Part shown: positions 7,130-14,970 of the stretch, one piece after another
Layout of the letters: each line of letters begins with the position of its first letter
How positions within the stretch are numbered: the stretch's first letter is position 1
DNA from: CAYOEZ01 sp964402955
GTDB taxonomy: Bacteria > Chloroflexota > DTOL01 > DAOUCN01
Direction: 5' to 3'
DNA: 62,869 nucleotides
Assembly (NCBI GenBank): GCA_964402955.1
Contig: CAYOEZ010000005.1
Coordinates: 1 to 62,869 of the forward strand
The notes under the pieces: generated by a model
What the model saw: only the letters and a program-made list of their open reading frames with translations
Databases searched by the model: none
Told to the model about the DNA's origin: nothing
Translations under genes and position numbers: made by a program

Positions 7130-8593
7130 ATGGCAAAGAGCATCAATGACTTGGACGCGAACGCGCGTGATCTGCTGAGCACGGGCATGGCCTGGGCTGA
7201 CCACTTCTGGGACGAGAAAGTCGCCCTGCTCTGGAGCCCCGGCGACACTGCCGATCTTCAGCGTGTGGCGAAGACCGGCACACACACCGTGCGCGATAGC
7301 ATATGGTACGCTCTGGGTCTGCTGTTGCGCGACGGCGCAGGCGATGCCGGGCGCGCCGCGCGCGTCATTGCTGCTGTGCTCAGCTACCAGTTCGATGAGC
7401 CCGGCCAGCCCTACCACGGCACATTCTATCGCGCGCCTGAGGAGGCGCACCCACCCACGCCGGCGCTGGAGTGGAAGCACTATGACCCCAACTGGCGCGA
7501 GTTTATCATGACGACGATCTTCGTCATCCTGGCCGAATACGAGGAGCGCTTGCCGCCCTCGCTCGTGCAGATGATCAATGCAGCCATACCCAAGGCCGTT
7601 GCAGGCGCGCTGGCGCGGGGGCTCAAGGCGACCTACACCAATATCGCGGTGATGAATGCCTTCATGCTCTGGTTTGCAGGCGTCCGGCAGCGCCAGGCCG
7701 CCTGGGTGGCGGCCGGGGAGAACATGGCGCAGGAGATCTATCGCCTCTTCAAGCAGCACGAGACGTTCGAGGAGTACAACTCGCCCACCTACTACGGGGT
7801 GGACTTGTATGCCCTTGCCCTCTGGCGCGCCTACGCTGCGTCGCCCGTGCTGCGCGGGCCGGGCGCAGAGATGGAAGCATTGCTCTGGACGGACATTGCT
7901 CGCTACTACCACGCCGGCCTGCGCAATATCGCCGGGCCGTACGATCGGTCATATGGCATGGATATGCGGCGCTATGTGGCGGTCGTCAGCGAGTGGATTT
8001 GGATGGTGACCGGTAAGGAGCTTGCGCCGTTCCCTGACCTGGCCGGGCCATTTGCCCATGCCCACGATTTCCTGTTTGCCCCTGCGGCGGCCATTCTCGG
8101 CGCACAGGTTCCGGCCGAGGCGCGGGCGCACTTCCTGGCCTTCCAGGGCGAGCAGCAGGTTGAGCGCGTCATCTCGGATAGCCCGCGCCGCGTGGCGACG
8201 GCCTGGATCGGGCGCGATATCATCATCGGCGCTGAGCACACAAGCGGGAGCAAACGCGGCTACCTGCAATTCCATCCCGCGACGATGCACTGGCGCATCG
8301 GCAGCGAAGATGTGGGCTGGATGCGGCTGGTGCACAGCGAGCCAGTTGATGCGCGGGCCAGCGCCAACCGGCTCGACATCAGCGGCAAGGGCGAAATCGC
8401 CTTCCAGGTCTGTGCGCCTGGCCTGGACGCCGGTGCCTTCCAGGCCGGCCGCTGGCAACTGCCCGGTCTCACGGTGCGCGTGGAGACAAACGTGCACGAG
8501 ATACACGTTGAAGACGCCGGACCATGGTGGGTTATCCGCTATCTTGCCGCTGTAGATCAGCCGGTGGCGTTCACGCTGCTGCCGAATAGTTGA
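7130..8593 (+). CDS. uncharacterised alpha/alpha-barrel-like protein
   Basis: 487 aa with no signal peptide and no family that I can name. The first ~310 residues are helix-rich with repeated aromatic and acidic patches (YHGTFYRAPEE, HETFEEYNSPTYYGVDLYAL, RSYGMDMRRYVAVVSEW), as in (alpha/alpha) toroid carbohydrate enzymes. The last ~150 residues look like beta strands. The arrangement parallels the neighbouring heparinase-like protein, so a lyase or hydrolase acting on oligosaccharides is plausible but unproven. A strong SD (aaggag) precedes the ATG. The glycyl radical enzyme gene follows after 51 nt. Confidence 0.6.
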   Translation: MAKSINDLDANARDLLSTGMAWADHFWDEKVALLWSPGDTADLQRVAKTGTHTVRDSIWYALGLLLRDGAGDAGRAARVIAAVLSYQFDEPGQPYHGTFYRAPEEAHPPTPALEWKHYDPNWREFIMTTIFVILAEYEERLPPSLVQMINAAIPKAVAGALARGLKATYTNIAVMNAFMLWFAGVRQRQAAWVAAGENMAQEIYRLFKQHETFEEYNSPTYYGVDLYALALWRAYAASPVLRGPGAEMEALLWTDIARYYHAGLRNIAGPYDRSYGMDMRRYVAVVSEWIWMVTGKELAPFPDLAGPFAHAHDFLFAPAAAILGAQVPAEARAHFLAFQGEQQVERVISDSPRRVATAWIGRDIIIGAEHTSGSKRGYLQFHPATMHWRIGSEDVGWMRLVHSEPVDARASANRLDISGKGEIAFQVCAPGLDAGAFQAGRWQLPGLTVRVETNVHEIHVEDAGPWWVIRYLAAVDQPVAFTLLPNS

Positions 8594-8644
8594 AATAGCT
8601 AACCCGTGTTCGGCCTACCGCTATTTGCAAGGGAGACGCCGCTC

Positions 8645-10861
8645 ATGTCAGGCCAACTTACCTACCAGGAACGGCTCGACGTACTGTGCGCAACCAAGCT
8701 GTGCCACACGCGCGAAAAGCAGGAGATACTCGGCGCGATGGACCGCGACGACTGGGGGCAGATTTTGCCGCCGCCCGACCGGCGTGAGATCATCGAGACA
8801 ATGGGCACATCAGGCGTGCCGATTGTGGATGTGCTGCTCAAGGGCTATACACCCACGAGCAACCACCTCAGTGGCGCATTCTTCGGCGCACGGGCCGCGG
8901 GCGAAAACTACCGCCGTCTGCTCGAGATGCACCCTCCCTACGTTGACCCGATGAGTTCGCTCCTGGGCGGCTACTGCGTCAACTTCAACTCCTACCGCAA
9001 GCTGCACTGGAACCCCGACTTTGACTACTCGCACCTCAAGCCAGAGCAGGAGAAGTACCGGCTGGCGCACGGCATCGGCGGCTCGCAGCACTTCTGCCAG
9101 GAGATGTCGCTTGGCCTGCAAGCCGGCTGGGGCGGCCTGCTGGCGAAAATTCGCCGCTGCCAGGTGCAGAACGGCCCCGATCATGCCGATTTCTACGCCG
9201 GCCTGGAGCATTGCGTCCTGGGCATCCAGGCCTGGATGCGCACCAACGTGAACGAAGCGCGCCACATGGCTGTCAGCGAGGCCAACCCCTATCTGCGCCA
9301 GAACCTGCTCGATATGGCAGATATGAACGAACGCCTGATCGAAGCGCCGCCGCAAACGTTGCGCGAGGCGTGCCAGTGGATCACCTGGTATGAGATGGCG
9401 GCGCGCATGTACAACGGCAGCGGCTCGCTGGGGCGCATCGACCTCATGCTCCAGCCCTACTACGAGCGCGACACCGCCGCAGGCATTCTCAGTGACGAAG
9501 AAGCGATTTTCCACATTGCCTGCTACCTGATTCTCAACACCGACTACATGCAACTGGGCGGGCCAGACGAGCGCGGCAATGACGTCACCGGCCGCGTGTC
9601 CTACCTCGTCCTCGAAGCGGCCCATCGCCTGAAGATTCCGGCCAACATCGGCGTGTGCGTGGGCAAGAAGGTCGACCCCGGCCTGCTGCGGCGCGGCGTG
9701 GAGATCATGTTCGAGGACAGGGCCGGCACACCCAAGTTCCTGGGCATTGATAACATCGTTGACGGCTTCGCCCGAAATGGTATCCCGATCGAGGTTGCCC
9801 GCCTGCGCGCCTACGCCGGCTGCCACTGGTTCGCCATTCCCGGCCGCGAGTACACCATGAACGACATCCCCAAGGTCAACTTTGCCGCCGTCTTCGCCGT
9901 CGCCTGGGATGAGATGGTGGCCGACAAAAGCGAGACGCCAAGCGTTGCCGATGTGTGGCGGCGCTTCGAGGCGCACCTGCGTCGCGCCATTCAAGTGATG
10001 GCCGAGGGGTTGGACATCCACATGGCGCACATGCACCAGGTGTTCCCCGAGCTGATGCTCGACCTGCTGTGCTACGACACGATTGACAAGGGGCTAGACG
10101 CCAGCAACGGCGGCGTTGAGTTCGTCAACCTTTGCATTGACGGCGCTGCCCTGGCCACCGTCGCCGACTCGTTTGCGGCGCTCGAGCAGCGGGTGGAGCG
10201 CGAGAAGTGGCTGCGCTGGGACGAGATTATTCGCTTCATCGAGGGCGACTGGGCCGGGCCAGACGGCGAGCGGGCGCGCCTGATGATGCGCAACACGCCG
10301 CGTTACGGCAGCGGCGGCTCACTGGGCGACGAGTATGCGGTGCGTATCACGAAGCTCTTCACCAATGTGGTGAAAGAGAAGCCCACGCCGGCCGGCTACA
10401 ACCTGATCCCCGGTCTCTTCTCGTGGGCGCTAATGAAAAGCTATGGCAAGGGGCTGAAGGCCACGCCCAACGGCCGCCGCGCTGATGATCCCATTTCGCA
10501 CGGCGCCAACCCCGACCCGGGCTTCCGCAAGGACGCCGCGCCCACCGCAATGGCGACAGCCATTGCCTCTGTCCAGCCATTGTGGGGCAACTCCGCGCCC
10601 ATGCAGATCGAGCTTGACCCGGGCATCACCAAAGACGAGGGCGGCGTCGACGCCGTCGCCAGCCTGATCAAGACGCACATGGACCTGGGCGGCACGCAGA
10701 TCAACATGAACATCATGGACGCGGCGCGAGTACTGGAGGCGCACAAAGACCCGACGAAATACCCCGATCTGGTGGTGCGCGTCACCGGTTTCAGCGCCTA
10801 CTTCGCCAGCCTGTCGCCCGAGTTGCGGCAGATGATCGTGGACAGGATCATACAGCAATGA
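8645..10861 (+). CDS. pyruvate-formate-lyase-like glycyl radical enzyme with atypical active-site motif
   Basis: 738 aa from the ATG at 8645 (an in-frame GTG at 8606 is the alternative). The C-terminal RVTGFSAYFASLSPELRQ contains the radical Gly at about residue 715, 24 residues from the end, as in the PFL/glycerol-dehydratase superfamily. The thiyl-radical Cys is in AYAGCHWFAIPGREYTMND (about residue 393). In diol and hydroxyproline dehydratases, HPAD, CutC and isethionate lyase this motif is GCVE or similar; here the Glu is replaced (GCHW). The enzyme therefore should not be labelled a dehydratase of those types. No activating radical SAM enzyme lies next to it. Its place at the end of a polysaccharide cluster suggests a sugar-derived substrate under anoxic conditions. 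Confidence 0.85.
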   Translation: MSGQLTYQERLDVLCATKLCHTREKQEILGAMDRDDWGQILPPPDRREIIETMGTSGVPIVDVLLKGYTPTSNHLSGAFFGARAAGENYRRLLEMHPPYVDPMSSLLGGYCVNFNSYRKLHWNPDFDYSHLKPEQEKYRLAHGIGGSQHFCQEMSLGLQAGWGGLLAKIRRCQVQNGPDHADFYAGLEHCVLGIQAWMRTNVNEARHMAVSEANPYLRQNLLDMADMNERLIEAPPQTLREACQWITWYEMAARMYNGSGSLGRIDLMLQPYYERDTAAGILSDEEAIFHIACYLILNTDYMQLGGPDERGNDVTGRVSYLVLEAAHRLKIPANIGVCVGKKVDPGLLRRGVEIMFEDRAGTPKFLGIDNIVDGFARNGIPIEVARLRAYAGCHWFAIPGREYTMNDIPKVNFAAVFAVAWDEMVADKSETPSVADVWRRFEAHLRRAIQVMAEGLDIHMAHMHQVFPELMLDLLCYDTIDKGLDASNGGVEFVNLCIDGAALATVADSFAALEQRVEREKWLRWDEIIRFIEGDWAGPDGERARLMMRNTPRYGSGGSLGDEYAVRITKLFTNVVKEKPTPAGYNLIPGLFSWALMKSYGKGLKATPNGRRADDPISHGANPDPGFRKDAAPTAMATAIASVQPLWGNSAPMQIELDPGITKDEGGVDAVASLIKTHMDLGGTQINMNIMDAARVLEAHKDPTKYPDLVVRVTGFSAYFASLSPELRQMIVDRIIQQ

Positions 10862-10898
10862 CACGGCGACAGGCGTCATCTCCAATCTTGGAGGTTTC

Positions 10899-11138
10899 AT
10901 GATGGGAAGAGTGTATACATATTCTGAGGCGCGACAGAACCTGGCCACCGTCTTGGAGTAAGCTGCTCAGGACGGTGAGGTTCGTGTCAAACGTCGCGAT
11001 GGTCAGATGTTTATCATCATGCCAGAAGTCAGCAGGCAATCTCCGCTTGATGTGGGTGGAATTGATCTTGGCGTGTCAACGGAGGAGATTGTGCAGTTTG
11101 TGCACGAGGGTAGGCGTGTGTATGGCGGACAAGAGTAA
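10899..11138 (+). pseudogene. Phd/YefM-type antitoxin with in-frame stop
   Basis: The frame reads MMGRVYTYSEARQNLATVLE, then TAA, then AAQDGEVRVKRRDGQMFIIM and ...STEEIVQFVHEGRRV before the final stop. This is a Phd/YefM antitoxin of normal length (about 79 codons) interrupted after residue 20 by a single stop codon where the family has Lys or Glu (a one-base change). An SD (ggagg) remains. No toxin gene follows, so the pair has decayed. Confidence 0.8.
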
Positions 11139-11139
11139 G

Positions 11140-11240
11140 CCAGACCCCGCCTGCCACCGCGCGCTCAAGCTGGCGCGCACCATCGCCGATCTCGCGGGGG
11201 GCGATAGGACTTACAGGTGCATGTGGCTGTCGGAGCATGA
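11140..11240 (+). pseudogene. possible ComM/YifB (Mg-chelatase-like ATPase) C-terminal remnant
   Basis: One frame reads PACHRALKLARTIADLAGGD, very like the C-terminal helix of ComM (RAxHRxLKLARTIADLAGS). A one-base shift afterwards gives LQVHVAVGA, similar to the following IQxxHLAEAI segment. Only about 30 codons remain, so it is a relic at best. Confidence 0.4.
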
Positions 11241-11281
11241 TTCATGGCAGACACCCGAGTGCACACACAAGGAGGCGTCCA

Positions 11282-11683
11282 GTGAGCGACTCAGAACGTG
11301 AAACCTACATCAAGGGCATCGACACGCGCTTCGTGCCGCTTGTGCTTGCGCTCGACCGCGCCGTCCTGGCTGCTCGTCCCGACTTCGACACCCGCATTTC
11401 GTACCAGATGCTGACCTACGCACTCGCGGGCGACTTCCGTCATTGGATCTGCGCCATTGGCGTGACCAGGAAGGTGGTCTGCCTGCGCTTCCTTTTCGGT
11501 GTGCTGCTCGATGACCCGCGCGGCGTCTTGCGCGCCGGAACCGGCATTTTGCGGACGATCGACTTCGCATCGGTCGACGAGGTCGATGCACAGCTCGTCG
11601 CCGACTACGTCAACGAGGCCATCGCACGGCTCGACACCTTCAAGGCACAGGACCGCGACCGGCGAGGGGCGAAGAAGACGTGA
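11282..11683 (+). CDS. DUF1801 domain protein (YdhG-like)
   Basis: 133 aa starting at GTG 11282, chosen because aaggagg lies 6 nt upstream. KGIDTRFVPLVLALDRAVLA, ISYQMLTYALAGDFRHWICA and AGTGILRTIDFASVDEVD follow the DUF1801 pattern of small SufE/YdhG-like proteins. The function is unknown. It lies among decayed genes but has an intact frame and SD. Confidence 0.7.
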   Translation: MSDSERETYIKGIDTRFVPLVLALDRAVLAARPDFDTRISYQMLTYALAGDFRHWICAIGVTRKVVCLRFLFGVLLDDPRGVLRAGTGILRTIDFASVDEVDAQLVADYVNEAIARLDTFKAQDRDRRGAKKT

Positions 11684-11746
11684 CTGCGGCTTTGATAGAA
11701 CAAGACGGCAGATGTAGCCAACGATGAGATAGCCGAATAGAGGAAC

Positions 11747-11851
11747 ATGGTTAGCCAGCACGAGCAGCGACTAGAAATCTCACGTCCGCCCCAAGCCCCC
11801 GACCCGGCCGTATCGGTGTTGGCGATTGACATTGGTGGTTCCGCACAATGA
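11747..11851 (+). pseudogene. N-terminal remnant of a ROK-family / polyphosphate-glucokinase-like sugar kinase
   Basis: A 34-codon frame ends DPAVSVLAIDIGGSAQ-stop. VLAIDIGGS is the phosphate-1 motif that opens ROK kinases and PPGK. The frame terminates directly after the motif, where the ATGA of the phosphatase gene begins (ATG at 11848, TGA at 11849). The rest of the kinase is gone, apparently deleted up to the phosphatase start. Confidence 0.55.
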
Positions 11852-12324
11852 GCACGTCTGACATCCGCAACTACCGCCAGGTGAACGAAAACCTGATCAC
11901 CGCTGGGCAACCGAGCGCAGAGCAATTGCAGGCCGCAGCCGCCGAAGGTTTCTCGGTGGTCATCAATCTGGCGACGATCAACCCGCGCTATTCGTTGCCG
12001 GACGAGGAGGGCCTCGTCCGTTCTCTTGGCATGACCTACGACCACATTCCGGTGGCGTGGGATAACCCCGCGGAGAGCGATTTCGCAGCCTTCGAGGCGG
12101 TCATGGGCCAGCTAGGCGGGCGTAAGACGCTCATCCACTGCGCCGCTAACTTCCGTGTCACCGCCTTCTACGCACTCTATGCCCTGAAGAACCTGGGCTG
12201 GCGTGAATCCAGGGCCGATGAGTTCATGGCATCTGTCTGGAGCGGCAGCGACCACCCCGTGTGGCAGCGCTTCATCGCGCATATGAAAACCACGATTTGT
12301 GATCATCGCGCTGCTCAGGAGTAG
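11848..12324 (+). CDS. protein tyrosine phosphatase family protein (dual-specificity-like)
   Basis: 158 aa. HCAANFRVTAFYALY at about residue 96 is a CX5R phosphatase loop. NENLITAGQPSAEQLQAAAA and EGFSVVINLAT (residues 13-43) are typical of the bacterial DSP-like proteins that end in HCxxNxR. The general-acid Asp may be in the WDNPAESD segment. The substrate is unknown. The start codon overlaps the stop of the sugar-kinase remnant. Confidence 0.8.
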   Translation: MSTSDIRNYRQVNENLITAGQPSAEQLQAAAAEGFSVVINLATINPRYSLPDEEGLVRSLGMTYDHIPVAWDNPAESDFAAFEAVMGQLGGRKTLIHCAANFRVTAFYALYALKNLGWRESRADEFMASVWSGSDHPVWQRFIAHMKTTICDHRAAQE

Positions 12325-12709
12325 ACGCAGGTCGGTAACTGTCCGCTTGCCAGTGACTATCAATGAGTTCTTTGCCGGACAAGAAGCAGCTCGGCTCATC
12401 TTCGAGAGCCGGCGCGATGCGGTGGCCGGTCTGGGGCCGGCACAGGTTCGGGTGACCAAGAGTCAAGTAGCATTCCACCGCCGCCGGGCGTTCGCGTGGG
12501 CGTGGATGCCAGGCGTGTATCTGCGCGGCAAGCACGCTCCGCTTGTGCTGACCGTGGCGCTCCGGCGCCGCGACTCGTCACTGCGTTGGAAGGAGATCGT
12601 CGCGCCAAGGCCAGGACGTTTTACACATCACTTGGAGCTGAACTCCCCCACAGATATCGACGACGATGTTCACTCCTGGTTACAGGAGGCATGGGCGGAG
12701 GCCCAGTAG
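12299..12709 (+). CDS. DUF5655 domain protein
   Basis: Up to 136 aa. KSQVAFHRRRAFAWAWMPG, VLTVALRRRDSSLRWKEIV and PGRFTHHLELNSPTDIDDDV are diagnostic of DUF5655, a small domain of unknown function found alone or fused to Tm-1-like and helicase proteins. The start is uncertain: GTG 12299 overlaps the phosphatase gene, while GTG 12353 fits the domain start better; neither has a strong SD. The TAG stop lies inside the CCAGTAGT tandem repeat. Confidence 0.7.
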   Translation: MIIALLRSRRRSVTVRLPVTINEFFAGQEAARLIFESRRDAVAGLGPAQVRVTKSQVAFHRRRAFAWAWMPGVYLRGKHAPLVLTVALRRRDSSLRWKEIVAPRPGRFTHHLELNSPTDIDDDVHSWLQEAWAEAQ

Positions 12710-12734
12710 TCCAGTAGTCCAGTAGTCCAGTAGT
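12703..12734. repeat. four tandem copies of CCAGTAGT
   Basis: Exact 8-bp units at 12703, 12711, 12719 and 12727. The first contributes the TAG stop of the DUF5655 gene. The GNAT remnant begins immediately after the last unit, so the repeat marks a recombination or slippage junction. Confidence 0.95.
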
Positions 12735-12926
12735 GTTGAGCCTGTCGCCACCGATCCCGACTACCGGCGCATGGGGCCGGGCACGGCGCCCGTTCTGGAG
12801 GGTATTCGCCGCTGCGCTGAGCTCGGAGCACGCGTGGCGCATGTCGCTGCTGATCTGCCATTCTACCGGGCCATGGGCTTCAAGAAGCTACACACAGCGA
12901 ACTGCTGGATCAAACACGTCGCATAA
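12735..12926 (+). pseudogene. GNAT acetyltransferase, C-terminal remnant
   Basis: From the end of the CCAGTAGT repeat the frame reads VEPVATDPDYRRMGPGTA, then VLEGIRRCAELGARVAHV, then DLPFYRAMGFKKLHTANCW and a stop. This is the acetyl-CoA-binding and C-terminal half of a GNAT N-acetyltransferase (PDYRRMGLGTA type). The N-terminal half is missing and there is no start codon or SD. Confidence 0.75.
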
Positions 12927-12991
12927 CTGCTTTGGCCGCATGCGCATGAGACAGGTGAGCAACAGAGCACCGGCTTTTGTGTGTCTCCCCG

Positions 12992-13021
12992 TTGCCTCGT
13001 TGCACCCAATAATGGTACAAT
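12992..13021 (+). promoter_or_regulatory. sigma70-type promoter TTGCCT-N18-TACAAT
   Basis: The -35 is at 12992-12997 and the -10 at 13016-13021 with an extended TG. It lies 24 nt upstream of the DUF6958 gene start. Confidence 0.55.
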
Positions 13022-13044
13022 GGAAATGGAAAGGAAGGCTACAC

Positions 13045-13371
13045 ATGGAAAAGAAAGGGTCAGCACAAGGCGACGCCGGGCGCGTGACCGTTGAGAACGT
13101 CAACGTGCCGGGCTACACGACGCGCGTCGACGCCACCATGTACAACGCCATGCGGCGCGCTTTGCTTACCGTGCTCCCCACCGTCGCGCCGGGGCTGACG
13201 CAGGCAGAGATGTGCGACGCCGTTCTGCCTCACCTGCCCGAAGAGCTTTTCCCAGGCGGGGCGAAGGTCGGTTGGTGGGCAAAGTCGGTGCAACTTGACC
13301 TTGAAGCAAAACAGATAATTGTGCGCGAGCCAACCAAGCCACTGCGCTGGCATCAGCGAGATGGCGACTGA
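13045..13371 (+). CDS. DUF6958 family protein
   Basis: 108 aa. The string ENVNVPGYTTRVDATMYNAM, followed by VAPGLTQAEMCDAVLPHLPE, LFPGGAKVGWWAKSVQLDLE and TKPLRWH, fits the DUF6958 family. The family looks like a small wedge of a winged-helix-type protein, but its function is not known. The ATG at 13045 was chosen because aaggaagg lies upstream; longer frames run through the GNAT remnant. Confidence 0.7.
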   Translation: MEKKGSAQGDAGRVTVENVNVPGYTTRVDATMYNAMRRALLTVLPTVAPGLTQAEMCDAVLPHLPEELFPGGAKVGWWAKSVQLDLEAKQIIVREPTKPLRWHQRDGD

Positions 13372-13391
13372 ACCCATCTATGCGACCTATG

Positions 13392-13434
13392 CGTTCAGAG
13401 TTCCGATCTTTCGGAAAGATCGGAACTCTGAACG
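13392..13434. repeat. perfect 21-bp inverted repeat with 1-nt centre
   Basis: Arms at 13392-13412 and 13414-13434 are exact complements around a single G. The geometry is the same as at 3977-4019 but the sequence differs. There is no T-tract. It lies between the DUF6958 gene and the broken CDF transporter gene. Confidence 0.9.
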
Positions 13435-13462
13435 ACACATTAACCAAACGAAGGAGTCCGCG

Positions 13463-14107
13463 ATGGCCGTCCTTGCCCGTGACGACATTGCCAGATACTA
13501 TCGTTATGCCCTGTTGTGGGCATCTTCACCGTACTCTACAACTTGGGCGAAGGCGTTGTTTCCATCTTCTTCGGCCTTCAGGATGAAACGCTCACCCTGT
13601 TTGGCTTTGGCATCGACAGCTTCATCGAGTGCCTGTCGGGGCTGGGCATTGTGGCGATGACGCTGCGTATCCAGAGCAACCCCGATGCGCCGCGCAGCAG
13701 GTTCGAGAAAACCGCCCTGCGTATCACCGGCGCCAGTTCTATCTGCTCGCTGTTGGTCTCATGGTGACGGCGGTTGTCAATGTCTTCCTTGGACACAACC
13801 CGAGACAACCGTCAGTGGTGTGATCATCTCGCTGATCTCGATTGCTGTGATGTGGGCTTTGGTCGCCGCCAAGATCAGAGTGGGACAACGGCTGAACTCA
13901 TCGCCCATCCTGGCCGACGCCAATTGCACCAAAGTCTGCATCTACATGTCCGTTGTTCTACTGGCGGCCAGCCTGGTCTATCAGGTTACTGGCATCGGCT
14001 TTGTCGATAGCCTTGGCGCGCTGGGCCTGATCTATTTCGCCGTGCAGGAGGGACGCGAGGCATTTGAGAAAGCGCAGGGTATTGATAGCTGTGTCTGTGA
14101 TGACTAA
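13463..14107 (+). pseudogene. cation diffusion facilitator-like transporter, multiply frameshifted
   Basis: Four pieces in three frames assemble into one CDF-like membrane protein: MAVLARDDIARYYRYALL, then FTVLYNLGEGVVSIFFG with FGFGIDSFIECLSGLGI, then QFYLLAVGLMVTAVVNVFLG, then ETTVSGVIISLISIAVMWAL with SPILADANCTKVCIYMS and a C-terminus. The frame changes near 13510, 13735 and 13800. Conserved Asp residues of the metal site (GIDSF, ADANC) are present. Three shifts in 600 nt favour a true pseudogene over error. An SD (aaggag) remains upstream of the ATG. Confidence 0.8.
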
Positions 14108-14121
14108 CAGGAGACATGTGC

Positions 14122-14421
14122 ATGCACTACCTGCTATTCTACGATGTGGTGGACAATTACGTGGAGATGCGGCAGCCCTTGCGCTCTGCCCATCTTGAGC
14201 GCGCGCAGCAGGCCGTCGCGCGCGGCGAGCTTGTGCTGGGCGGCGCCCTGGCCAACCCGGTCGATCAGGCTGTGCTGCTGTTTCGCGGCGACTCGCCGGC
14301 GGTGGCTGAATCGTTTGCCGCTGCTGATCCGTATGTCAGCAATGGATTGGTCACACGCTGGTATGTGCGTGAGTGGGCGACGGTGATTGGCACAGCGTTG
14401 GAAGCGCCGCACAAGACATAA
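14122..14421 (+). CDS. YciI-like protein
   Basis: 99 aa. MHYLLFYDVVDNYVEMRQ, LRSAHLERAQQAVARGELVL and GDSPAVAESFAAADPYVSNG follow the YciI fold (ferredoxin-like alpha/beta) with its conserved His and Asp. The ATG at 14122 is preferred over 14116 because aggag lies 8 nt upstream of it. The enzymatic role is unknown; relatives are dehydrochlorinase or dimeric alpha-beta barrel-like proteins. Confidence 0.8.
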   Translation: MHYLLFYDVVDNYVEMRQPLRSAHLERAQQAVARGELVLGGALANPVDQAVLLFRGDSPAVAESFAAADPYVSNGLVTRWYVREWATVIGTALEAPHKT

Positions 14422-14426
14422 AAGGG

Positions 14427-14933
14427 CTAGCCCCAATACTGCTTCAGGATGTCGTAGCGCGGCATGTTCAGGTGATCCATTAGCGCCAGGTTCCAGCCGA
14501 TGTGTAGAATCGTGTGCTCGTGCAGAAAATAGAGCACGTTGAGCTCATTCATCTGACCAGCCCAGAAGACTGCGACGGGCTTGTTCGCGAATGTCTCGGC
14601 GGTGAGATAATCGAACATCTCTTCGTCGATGTGTTCCATCTCAGCGAGCAACTGGTCTTTGGTCATCTGCCCGTAGTGCTCGACGCCCACTGACGTGAAC
14701 TCCAGCTTGCCTGTCTTGACGCCATTCAGGTAGACCAGTTGCACATAGAGAATATGCGCCAGGCTCTCGCGCGGGCTGTCCGACCTGCGCTCTGGTCTGT
14801 TGACCATGCGATAGTCGAACTGCTGCTCCGGCAGGCGGGCGTAGAACTCGTGCACAATCTGGCGCTGCGACCAGTAGACGGCGTAGAACTTGCGCACTTC
14901 GCGGTTGCCAATCGAGCCGAGGTCGCGGTTCAT
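14427..14933 (-). CDS. DinB family protein
   Basis: 168 aa. The helices contain VYWSQRQIVHEFYARLPEQQ (start), ESLAHILYVQLVYLNGVK (centre) and LYFLHEHTILHIGWNLALMD (end). The His residues at the three places where DinB/YfiT four-helix bundles bind a divalent metal are present (AHIL, HEHTILH). Such proteins are stress-linked thiol- or metal-dependent transferases; the substrate is unknown. It is convergent with the YciI gene with only 5 nt between their stops. Confidence 0.8.
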   Translation of the reverse strand: MNRDLGSIGNREVRKFYAVYWSQRQIVHEFYARLPEQQFDYRMVNRPERRSDSPRESLAHILYVQLVYLNGVKTGKLEFTSVGVEHYGQMTKDQLLAEMEHIDEEMFDYLTAETFANKPVAVFWAGQMNELNVLYFLHEHTILHIGWNLALMDHLNMPRYDILKQYWG

Positions 14934-14970
14934 GTGTCTCCTCCCACGTGTTTGACTCGCGCAAGCGGCA

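Noticed and set aside
8810..10036. 408-codon minus-strand frame inside the glycyl radical enzyme gene
   Set aside because: Antisense shadow; the plus-strand frame contains both catalytic motifs.
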